From NCBI GenBank assembly GCA_964550895.1, contig CAZKAP010000013.1:3986-67985 (forward strand): 64,000 nucleotides of DNA, read 5' to 3'. Position numbers and translations under genes: made by a program. The notes beneath the pieces were generated by a model. It was not told the DNA's origin. It saw nothing but the letters and a program-made list of their open reading frames with translations, and made no database searches. This DNA is from CAZKAP01 sp964550895 (GTDB lineage: Bacteria; Bacteroidota; Bacteroidia; Flavobacteriales; Flavobacteriaceae). Below are positions 24,187 to 31,288 of the stretch, one piece after another (positions within the stretch are counted from its first letter, which is position 1; each line of letters begins with the position of its first letter).

Positions 24187-25386
24187 TTATATGTTTTCCA
24201 GCAGCTTCTTTACCTTGTCTGCCGCCTCCTTAAACTGAACGGCCGAGTGTACGGCAAGCCCGGAGCTATCGATGATATCCTTGGCTTCCTCCGCGTTGGT
24301 CCCCTGCAGTCGGACGATGATGGGAACCTGTATCTGATCCCCCATGTTGCGATAGGCGTCCACCACGCCGTTGGCTACCCGGTCGCAACGGACAATTCCA
24401 CCGAAGATGTTGATCAGTATGGCCTTGACATTGGAATCCTTGAGAATGATCCTAAAGGCCTCTTCCACGCGCCTCGCATCGGCCGTACCCCCGACGTCCA
24501 GGAAATTAGCGGGCTCGCCACCGGCCATTTTGATCAGATCCATGGTCGCCATGGCCAGGCCGGCGCCGTTTACCATACAACCCACATTACCGTCGAGATC
24601 CACATAATTCAGCCCCAGGGCCCTGGCCTCTACTTCGATCGGACTCTCCTCCCTTATGTCCCTCATTTCCGCATAGGCCTTCCTGCGGTACAGGGCATTG
24701 TCATCTATGGTCACCTTGGCATCTACTGCCAGTATCTTGTCGTCCGAAGTCTTAAGTACCGGATTAATCTCGAACAGGTTAGAGTCGCTCTCCTCGTAAG
24801 CCTTATACAGGGAACTGACGAACTTGACCATTTCCTTAAAGGCCGTTCCCGACAGTCCCAGATTAAAGGCTATTCTTCGCGCCTGAAAGGGCAGCAGGCC
24901 AACGGAAGGATCCACCTCTTCGGTGTATATCAGGTGCGGAGTCTTCTCGGCTACCTCTTCGATGTCCATGCCTCCCTCGGTCGAATACATAATCATATTG
25001 CGCGCCCTGGCTCGATTGAGCAGCACGGACATGTAGAACTCGCGGGTCTCCGAATCTCCGGGATAATACACATCCTCGGCTATCAGAACCTGGTGTACTT
25101 TTTTGCCCTCCGCCGGGGTCTGGGGGGTGACCAGATTCATGCCGATGATGCTCTCCGCGATCTCTTCCACCTCCTTGAGATTCTTGGCGAGCTTTACACC
25201 CCCTCCCTTGCCTCGACCGCCTGCATGGACCTGGGCCTTGATCACGTGCCAGCCGGTGCCGGTCTCCTGGGTCATCTGTTTGGCCGCGTCAACAGCCTCC
25301 TTGGGTGAGGTGGCCAGGATTCCGCGTTGTACCCGGACTCCAAACTGGGCGAGAATTTCCTTTCCTTGATATTCATGCAGGTTCAT
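24187..25386 (-). CDS. sucC: Succinyl-CoA ligase (ADP-forming) beta subunit
   Basis: SucC supplies the nucleotide-binding ATP-grasp and phosphate-transfer half of succinyl-CoA synthetase in the TCA cycle. The 399-residue length matches. MNLHEYQGKEILAQFGV is the canonical N-terminus, KAQVHAGGRGKGGGVKLA (about residue 44) the ATP-grasp loop, NLFEINPVL the metal-binding strand, GLNYVDLDGNVGCMVNGAGLAMATMD (about residue 250) the family signature, and INIFGGIVRCD the subunit contact loop. ATG 25386 is chosen over the TTG six bases upstream because it begins the conserved MNLHEYQ. No sucD is adjacent, so the alpha subunit must lie elsewhere. Confidence 0.96.
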   Translation of the reverse strand: MNLHEYQGKEILAQFGVRVQRGILATSPKEAVDAAKQMTQETGTGWHVIKAQVHAGGRGKGGGVKLAKNLKEVEEIAESIIGMNLVTPQTPAEGKKVHQVLIAEDVYYPGDSETREFYMSVLLNRARARNMIMYSTEGGMDIEEVAEKTPHLIYTEEVDPSVGLLPFQARRIAFNLGLSGTAFKEMVKFVSSLYKAYEESDSNLFEINPVLKTSDDKILAVDAKVTIDDNALYRRKAYAEMRDIREESPIEVEARALGLNYVDLDGNVGCMVNGAGLAMATMDLIKMAGGEPANFLDVGGTADARRVEEAFRIILKDSNVKAILINIFGGIVRCDRVANGVVDAYRNMGDQIQVPIIVRLQGTNAEEAKDIIDSSGLAVHSAVQFKEAADKVKKLLENI

Positions 25387-25408
25387 GTACAAACGTATTT
25401 AGCTTCCG

Positions 25409-25416
25409 CAAAAATA
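25409..25416 (-). promoter_or_regulatory. Candidate -7 element for sucC
   Basis: TATTTTTG on the minus strand is an exact TAnnTTTG match, 22 bp upstream of the sucC ATG. Confidence 0.45.
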
Positions 25417-25588
25417 GAAAACAGAAGGGGTAAATGGGCCCTGGTCAGGGAATATTTGGAAGTCCCGGCTACATATAGGATGCCGTAGGCTCAGATTTCA
25501 CAAAAATTACGGATCTGTTGTATTTATTCGATTCTGGTCATCCTCTTGCCGCAAACCGCTAGATTGCGTCCTCTTATTTGTAAATGAC

Positions 25589-26833
25589 ATGATTTCAGAT
25601 AAAGAACTCGGCATATTAGCTGATACCTACGGGGCCCCTCTGTACGTCTATGACGGTGATGTGATCCGCAATCAATTCAGGAGGCTGGAATCCGCATTCA
25701 GCGGAGTGCCCTCCCTCAAACTGAATTTTGCTGCCAAGGCACTGTCCAATACGGCCATACTCCGGTGGATGAAGGAACTGGGCAGCGGCCTGGACACGGT
25801 ATCCATACAAGAGGTCCGGCTCGGTGTCCGGGCAGGTTTCGACCCTTCCCAGATCATCTATACCCCGAACGGGGTTTCCCTGCGGGAAATCGAAGAGGCT
25901 GCGGGCATGGGCGTTCAAATCAATATAGATAATCTATCGGTCCTGGAGCAGTTCGGGCACGCCTATCCGGATATTCCGGTCTGTGTACGGATCAACCCGC
26001 ATGTCATGGCCGGGGGAAACAGCAACATCTCTGTAGGCCACATCGATTCCAAGTTCGGCATCAGCATTCATCAGTTGCCTCATCTGGTTCGCATAGTCGA
26101 GCTTACCGGTATGTCGGTCAATGGCATCCACATGCATACCGGAAGTGACATCCTGGATATCGGAGTCTTCCTGCACGCGGCAGAAATCCTTTTCAATGCG
26201 GCCCTGGAGTTCGGAGAGCTGGAATTCATTGATTTTGGGAGCGGGTTTAAGGTGCCCTACGGCCCGAATGATCTCTCGACCGATATCGAAGAACTCGGAG
26301 AAAAGCTCACCGCGCGTTTCAACGAATTCTGCAGGGAATACGGCAGGGATCTAACCCTGGTTTTTGAACCCGGTAAATTTTTGGTGAGTGAGGCAGGGCA
26401 ATTCGTTACCCGGGTGAATGTGGTGAAGCAGACCACCTCGACGGTATTTGCCAGCGTGGATAGCGGATTTAATCATTTGATCCGCCCCATGCTGTACGGC
26501 TCCAACCACCCGATACGCAATATTTCCAATCCTTCCGGCAGGGAACGCTTCTATTCCGTAGTCGGATACATATGCGAAACCGATACCTTCGGCAGTAACC
26601 GGCGTATCGCAGAGATATCAGAAGGCGACCTTCTGGCCTTCTCGAATGCCGGAGCGTACTGCTTCAGCATGGCCAGTAACTACAATTCGCGCTACCGCCC
26701 TGCCGAGGTTTTATGGACCCAGGGTCATGGCTACCTGATTCGGAAACGGGAGACCTTCGAGGACCTGATTCGGAATGAAGTCGCCTTCGACCCGAAGGAA
26801 ATGCCCGATTTCGTGAGTGTCAAAAACGCCTGA
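25589..26833 (+). CDS. lysA: Diaminopimelate decarboxylase
   Basis: This 414-residue PLP enzyme decarboxylates meso-diaminopimelate to lysine, the last step of lysine synthesis. Residues LKLNFAAKALSN (about residue 44) contain the Schiff-base lysine. HMHTGSDILD (about residue 179) and LEFIDFGSGFKVPYG (about residue 211) form the phosphate-binding parts. LVFEPGKFLVSEAG carries the conserved EPG-R/K motif, and VGYICETDTFGSNRRI (about residue 324) holds the Cys-Glu substrate pair. ATG 25589 starts a normal family N-terminus. The two genes around it are not lysine genes. Confidence in the class is high; specificity against other fold III decarboxylases rests on the CETDTFG motif. Confidence 0.95.
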   Translation: MISDKELGILADTYGAPLYVYDGDVIRNQFRRLESAFSGVPSLKLNFAAKALSNTAILRWMKELGSGLDTVSIQEVRLGVRAGFDPSQIIYTPNGVSLREIEEAAGMGVQINIDNLSVLEQFGHAYPDIPVCVRINPHVMAGGNSNISVGHIDSKFGISIHQLPHLVRIVELTGMSVNGIHMHTGSDILDIGVFLHAAEILFNAALEFGELEFIDFGSGFKVPYGPNDLSTDIEELGEKLTARFNEFCREYGRDLTLVFEPGKFLVSEAGQFVTRVNVVKQTTSTVFASVDSGFNHLIRPMLYGSNHPIRNISNPSGRERFYSVVGYICETDTFGSNRRIAEISEGDLLAFSNAGAYCFSMASNYNSRYRPAEVLWTQGHGYLIRKRETFEDLIRNEVAFDPKEMPDFVSVKNA

Positions 26834-26919
26834 TTCGATCACACGGATACCAGAAAAGGTAAGTATTCCGTTAGATATTACGACCATAGGGGTGAATCCC
26901 CTAAAATCTATTACGGATC

Positions 26920-27444
26920 ATGCAGCACAGAATCAGTCTTTTTGCCATCAGTATTCTCCTGATATCGAGCTCCATGCACGCCCAGGAAATCGAATGGATG
27001 AGTATGGAAACCGCACTGGAAAAGGCCCGCACGGACGAGAGCCCCAAGAAACTCTTTATCGATGTGTACACCGACTGGTGCGGCTGGTGCAAAAGAATGG
27101 ACCAGGTGACATTTTCCGACCCTGAGGTCGCAGCCTATATGTCCGAGCGCTTTTATATGGTCAAGTTCGACGGTGAGCAAAAGGAACCGGTTACTTTCAA
27201 TGGTAAAACCTACACATACGTACCCCGGGGCCGCCGGGGGTACCATCAGCTGGCTGCTGCCCTAATGAATGGGCGCCTTTCCTACCCTACCGTAGTATTT
27301 ATGAATGAGCAGCTGAACGTATTCGCTCCCGTACCCGGCTTTCGAAAGCCGAAAGAGTTCATGCAGGTCGCCCGCTATTTCGGAGAAGGGAACAATCTTC
27401 AGCCCAGAGGCCCGCAACCGGCCGATCCCCGATCGGATAAATAA
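26920..27444 (+). CDS. Exported thioredoxin-fold protein (CGWC)
   Basis: This 174-residue protein has a signal peptide (about residues 1-21, ending SMHAQ). Its thioredoxin fold has the redox motif DWCGWCKRM (about residue 51) and the cis-proline segment LSYPTVVF (about residue 124). It resembles the thioredoxin_7/DUF255-like group of periplasmic thiol proteins. In relatives such proteins reduce or isomerise disulfides in the periplasm; the partner is unknown. The insertion containing VPRGRRGYHQ is unusual for a minimal thioredoxin. It is convergent with guaB, leaving only two bases between the stops. Confidence 0.85.
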   Translation: MQHRISLFAISILLISSSMHAQEIEWMSMETALEKARTDESPKKLFIDVYTDWCGWCKRMDQVTFSDPEVAAYMSERFYMVKFDGEQKEPVTFNGKTYTYVPRGRRGYHQLAAALMNGRLSYPTVVFMNEQLNVFAPVPGFRKPKEFMQVARYFGEGNNLQPRGPQPADPRSDK

Positions 27445-27446
27445 GC

Positions 27447-28919
27447 TTATCGACTGTAATTGGGGGACTCCTTGGTGATGGTTACATCATGGGGGTGGCT
27501 CTCTCGTATGCCACTGGTTGTAATCTTGACAAAACGCGCGTGCTCCTGTAGTGCGGGTATGTCTTTGGCTCCGCAGTAGCCCATACCGGCCCGTAGCCCA
27601 CCTATGAACATCTGCATGCTTTCGAGCAGTTCGCCCTTGTAGGGCACGCGGCCAACGATGCCTTCCGGCACGAGTTTCTTGATGTCCTCTTCTACGTCCT
27701 GGAAGTAGCGGTCTTTGCTTCCGGCCTTCATGGCCTCTACCGAACCCATCCCTCTGTAGGATTTGAATTTTCGTCCCTCGTATATGATCGTCTCCCCGGG
27801 TGACTCCTTGGTTCCGGCCAGTAGTGATCCCAACATTACGGAGTCGGCACCGGCCGCGAGGGCCTTGGGTATGTCTCCGGTATAGCGTATTCCTCCGTCC
27901 GCTATCACAGGTACTCCACTCCCCCTTATCGCACTGGCCACATCGATAATGGCCGAGAGCTGGGGGTAACCGACACCCGCCACTACCCTTGTGGTACAAA
28001 TGGAACCCGGGCCAATACCGACTTTTACGGCATCCGCTCCGAGGTCGACCAGGTAACGGGCGGCATCGCTGGTGGCTATATTACCGACAACCACGTCCAA
28101 TTCAGGAAACTGTGATTTGAGATCCTTCAGTATTATGGAAACCCCCTGGCTATGACCGTGAGCGGTATCGACCACGATAGCATCTACTCCGGCGTTGATC
28201 AGTGCCTCCGCACGGTCCAGGGAATCACCGGCCACACCGACGGCAGCAGCCACCTTAAGTCTGCCGTACTGGTCCTTATTGGCTATGGGTTTTTGGGTGA
28301 GCTTGGTGATATCTCTGAAGGTGATCAGGCCGATGAGCTGACGCGAATCGTCAACGACCGGCAACTTTTCTATCTTAAACTCCTGCAGAATTTTTTCCGC
28401 CTCCTGCAACGTAGTTCCCACCTTGGCCGTTACCAGATTTTCGGAGGTCATCACCTCGCTAATCGGACGGTCGTCGTTCTTCTCGAACCTCAAGTCCCGG
28501 TTGGTAACAATACCGATCAGTTCCCCCCTGGCATCTACAATGGGGATCCCACCGATGCTGTGCTCCCGCATGCTGTCCTTGGCGTGGCGCACCAGGGCGT
28601 CCTTTGGTAGTGTAACGGGGTCCATGATCATCCCGCTTTCCGCGCGCTTGACCCTGCGAACTTTCATCGCCTGCTGCTCAATGGTCATATTTTTGTGTAG
28701 CACGCCGATACCGCCCTCCTGAGCCATGGCGATGGCCATGCGAGATTCGGTTACCGTGTCCATGGCAGCGGAAACGACCGGGGCATTCAGGCCTATGTTA
28801 CGGGTAAAACGGCTTCGTATATCTACTTCCCTGGGCAGAACCTGGGAGTAAGCGGGAACCAGCAGCACATCGTCGTAGGTGAGTCCCTCGCCGACGATCT
28901 TCGGGGATTGGGAAATCAT
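27447..28919 (-). CDS. guaB: Inosine-5'-monophosphate dehydrogenase
   Basis: GuaB oxidises IMP to XMP with NAD, the committed step to GMP. This 490-residue protein is full length, with the TIM barrel interrupted by a CBS pair (about residues 95-210: MIMDPVTLPKDALV and VMTSENLVTAKVGTT). The catalytic loop GIGPGSICTTR (about residue 305) contains the active cysteine. DTAHGHSQGV, ADGGIRYTGDI and GSLLAGTKESPGE complete the substrate site, and YRGMGSVEAM the flap. The CBS domains usually bind adenine or guanine nucleotides and tune activity. A TAnnTTTG element lies just upstream, so it is probably monocistronic. Confidence 0.97.
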   Translation of the reverse strand: MISQSPKIVGEGLTYDDVLLVPAYSQVLPREVDIRSRFTRNIGLNAPVVSAAMDTVTESRMAIAMAQEGGIGVLHKNMTIEQQAMKVRRVKRAESGMIMDPVTLPKDALVRHAKDSMREHSIGGIPIVDARGELIGIVTNRDLRFEKNDDRPISEVMTSENLVTAKVGTTLQEAEKILQEFKIEKLPVVDDSRQLIGLITFRDITKLTQKPIANKDQYGRLKVAAAVGVAGDSLDRAEALINAGVDAIVVDTAHGHSQGVSIILKDLKSQFPELDVVVGNIATSDAARYLVDLGADAVKVGIGPGSICTTRVVAGVGYPQLSAIIDVASAIRGSGVPVIADGGIRYTGDIPKALAAGADSVMLGSLLAGTKESPGETIIYEGRKFKSYRGMGSVEAMKAGSKDRYFQDVEEDIKKLVPEGIVGRVPYKGELLESMQMFIGGLRAGMGYCGAKDIPALQEHARFVKITTSGIRESHPHDVTITKESPNYSR

Positions 28920-28942
28920 GGCAATTAAAAATTAATTGCACG

Positions 28943-28950
28943 CAAAAGTA
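28943..28950 (-). promoter_or_regulatory. Candidate -7 element for guaB
   Basis: TACTTTTG on the minus strand is an exact TAnnTTTG match, 23 bp upstream of the guaB ATG. Confidence 0.45.
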
Positions 28951-29057
28951 CAATTATTAAATCAGAATATTCAGCTGTAAATCAATCGAATCTGCAGCTG
29001 ACTAAATGGGTAGGAAATGGGGGTACTTCCTTACGCAGTCGCCGCGAAAAAAGCCCG

Positions 29058-29942
29058 CTAATGAAATTCCCCGAAGAGATCGGAAGCCTCATTATAGGCA
29101 GACTCGAAGGCGGGCATTCTGAGTTCGAATGGAATTCCCGCACTCTCCAGGTAGGTGATAACCTTCTCCGTGGGCATGTTCCCGGTGAGTTCGTCCCGGG
29201 CCATGGGGCAGCCTCCATACCCCTGTATGGCAGAATCCACTCGACGGCATCCCGATTCACACGCGGCACGTATCTTCTCGTGTGCATCCCTGGGGTTGCT
29301 GTGCAGATGAACCCCGATTTCCAGGTCGGGATAGGCCGGTACCAGGGTCCTGATCAACTGTCTGATCACCTCGGGGGTGCCGGCTCCTATGGTATCGGAT
29401 ACGCTGACGATCCGGGCCCCCAAACCCCTGATCCTATCCGTGTACTCCGCTACGATTTCCGGACTCCATGGGTCTCCATAGGGATTCCCGAAAGCCATAC
29501 TGAGGTAGGTCACCACCTCCTTGCCTGAGCGCTGCGCGATCTCGAAGATTTCGGCCAGTATGTCCAACGATTGACCTATGGTCTTATGGGTGTTCCGCAT
29601 CTGAAAGTTCTCAGATACCGAAAGCGGGTATCCCAGGTAATCAATTTCCGGGTGTTCAGCGGCTGCCACTGCCCCCCGGACATTAGCGACTATGGCCAGC
29701 AGACGGGTTTCCGAGTTGTCGAGGGAAAGACCGGCCAACACTTCGGCCGTATCCCGCATCTGGGGAATCGCCTTCGGGGATACAAAGCTACCGAAATCGA
29801 GGGTGTGAAACCCACAGCGCAATAGGGCATTGAGGTAGCGAATCTTCCGATCGGTAGGTATAAAGGCCTTAATCCCCTGCATGGCGTCACGGGGACATTC
29901 TATCAGATGCATGACCTGGGGTGGATGTTGAGTTGCCTTCAT
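29058..29942 (-). CDS. Hydroxymethylglutaryl-CoA lyase
   Basis: This 294-residue TIM-barrel enzyme cleaves HMG-CoA to acetyl-CoA and acetoacetate in leucine breakdown. ECPRDAMQG (about residue 15) holds the metal-binding R-D, FGSFVSPKAIPQM (about residue 52) the active loop, VHLHS the H-x-H metal pair, GYGGCPMA the catalytic cysteine loop, and LTGNMPTE the last metal ligand. The R-D-A-M form, instead of R-D-G-L, appears to be normal in Bacteroidota members. ATG 29942 overlaps the LysE stop as ATGA; a longer frame to 30029 lies entirely inside the LysE gene and is rejected. The pair is probably one transcript. Confidence 0.9.
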   Translation of the reverse strand: MKATQHPPQVMHLIECPRDAMQGIKAFIPTDRKIRYLNALLRCGFHTLDFGSFVSPKAIPQMRDTAEVLAGLSLDNSETRLLAIVANVRGAVAAAEHPEIDYLGYPLSVSENFQMRNTHKTIGQSLDILAEIFEIAQRSGKEVVTYLSMAFGNPYGDPWSPEIVAEYTDRIRGLGARIVSVSDTIGAGTPEVIRQLIRTLVPAYPDLEIGVHLHSNPRDAHEKIRAACESGCRRVDSAIQGYGGCPMARDELTGNMPTEKVITYLESAGIPFELRMPAFESAYNEASDLFGEFH

Positions 29943-30553
29943 TCCAGCCATAAAAATACGACTACCAGCAGAAAGACCCCGATCTGCACATAACGGAAAC
30001 CCCTGGACCACCGTTCCACCCGAAACCATTTCGAGAGTCTGCTGCCACCCAGTGCGATGCCTCCGAATACGAGCAGGGTAACGGCCATGAATACCAAGCC
30101 GAGTACGATAAACTGAATATAGTTGCTGAGCGTATCGCTGAAGAGGAACCCGGGGAAGAACGAAAGGAAGAAGATACCAACTTTGGGATTCAGCACATTC
30201 ATCAGGAATCCGGTGCGGAGCATAAACAGGTGCGAGCCCTCTTTGCCTTCCTGTTCAACGGGAGTAGGACCGTCATCTGCGGTCAGGAGGAGGTATGCCA
30301 GGTAGAGCATATACAGCGTTCCGAATACCCTCAGCAGTACGGCCAGCGAAGGCATACGCTCCATGAGGGTAGCCACACCGAGCACGACCCAGGTCGTATG
30401 AACCGCACACCCCAGTACCAGTCCCAAAACTATAAACAGTCCTTTACGTGCCCCGTAGCGCATGCTCTGAACCAGGACAAAAGTATTATCCGGGCCCGGA
30501 GCGAGTGCTAACAGGGTACTGAACAACACGAAGGAACCGATTTCCAACCCCAT
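29939..30553 (-). CDS. LysE/RhtB family amino-acid exporter
   Basis: This 204-residue inner-membrane protein has about five to six helices and the family signature LLALAPGPDNTFVLVQSMRYGARKGL (residues 15-40). The second conserved stretch, FLMNVLNPKVGIFFLSFFPGF (about residue 115), is also present. Family members export lysine, threonine or homoserine and sometimes other solutes; which one is not visible. It overlaps HMG-CoA lyase by ATGA, so it may be co-transcribed with leucine catabolism. Confidence 0.9.
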   Translation of the reverse strand: MGLEIGSFVLFSTLLALAPGPDNTFVLVQSMRYGARKGLFIVLGLVLGCAVHTTWVVLGVATLMERMPSLAVLLRVFGTLYMLYLAYLLLTADDGPTPVEQEGKEGSHLFMLRTGFLMNVLNPKVGIFFLSFFPGFLFSDTLSNYIQFIVLGLVFMAVTLLVFGGIALGGSRLSKWFRVERWSRGFRYVQIGVFLLVVVFLWLE

Positions 30554-30675
30554 AATTATGCAATTATATCAGTAAAGTTAGTACGGACCGGCTGCGATCT
30601 AGGCCCGATACCACCTTAAATCGTCAAACTATCAGTACCTTCACCACACTCAAAAAACCTAAACCATAAGTATTT

Positions 30676-31170
30676 ATGAAAAAAATGTATGTATGTACGG
30701 CGCTGCTAACGGCTCTGGCGTTCACTTCCTGTGATCAACTGCCCGGCGAAAGTACCAAACCCGACCTGGATCAGATTAAGTCCGATATACAGGCTCTGGA
30801 GGACGAATTCGCCCGGGCACTTATAGATAAGGATGCCGAAGCTATAGCTGCCCTGTACGCCGAGGATATGATCGTCCTGCCCAACGAAAAACCGATGATG
30901 GACTCCAAGGAAGAGATGCTGGCCGATATGAAAAAGGATTTTGCCGAAGATTCCACCCGACTGAATATTCGGTTCGAGGTTCTGGACGTAATGGCCGAAG
31001 ACGACCTGGTAATCGAAACAGGCAAGAGCGTAAGCACTTTGGCTGATGGCAAGGAACGTGAGGGAAAGTATTTGGTTGTCTGGAAGAAAACCGGAGACAC
31101 CTATAAAGTCCTTCGTGACATTGGCAACAGCAACCAGTCCAATTGCGACTCCGATACGAAGGAAGACTGA
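30676..31170 (+). CDS. SnoaL/DUF4440-like lipoprotein
   Basis: This 164-residue protein has a lipoprotein signal peptide with lipobox LAFTSC (Cys at residue 19), so it is probably anchored to the outer or inner membrane. The rest has the NTF2/DUF4440 cone pattern: IQALEDEFARALIDKDAEAIAALYAEDMIVLPNE, then DMKKDF, VLDVMAEDDLVIETGKS and KYLVVWKKTGDTYKVLRDIGNS. Such domains bind small ligands or act as isomerase-like scaffolds; nothing specific can be claimed. It stands alone and is followed by a strong bidirectional hairpin. Confidence 0.82.
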   Translation: MKKMYVCTALLTALAFTSCDQLPGESTKPDLDQIKSDIQALEDEFARALIDKDAEAIAALYAEDMIVLPNEKPMMDSKEEMLADMKKDFAEDSTRLNIRFEVLDVMAEDDLVIETGKSVSTLADGKEREGKYLVVWKKTGDTYKVLRDIGNSNQSNCDSDTKED

Positions 31171-31247
31171 GATTGCGAGGATGAGTAATAGTGCGATTGA
31201 ACCCACCATAAGAAAGGTGGTTAGCACGCACAAGCTATTAACTAAAT

Positions 31248-31277
31248 AAGCCGCCTCGATAGGTATCGAGGCGGCTT
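31248..31277. terminator. Bidirectional terminator
   Basis: AAGCCGCCTCGAT and ATCGAGGCGGCTT form a perfect 13-bp stem with a 4-base loop, between the convergent DUF4440-like and S9 peptidase genes. T-rich sequence follows on both strands. Confidence 0.85.
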
Positions 31278-31288
31278 CATTTTAGTTG

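Noticed and set aside
24112..25308. 398-codon plus-strand open frame opposite sucC
   Set aside because: sucC on the other strand is unmistakable, and the antisense frame has no recognisable motif.
29058..29942. R-D-A-M motif in HMG-CoA lyase as a sign of lost function
   Set aside because: The metal-binding Asp, H-x-H, Asn and catalytic Cys are all present, and the variant appears normal in Bacteroidota members.
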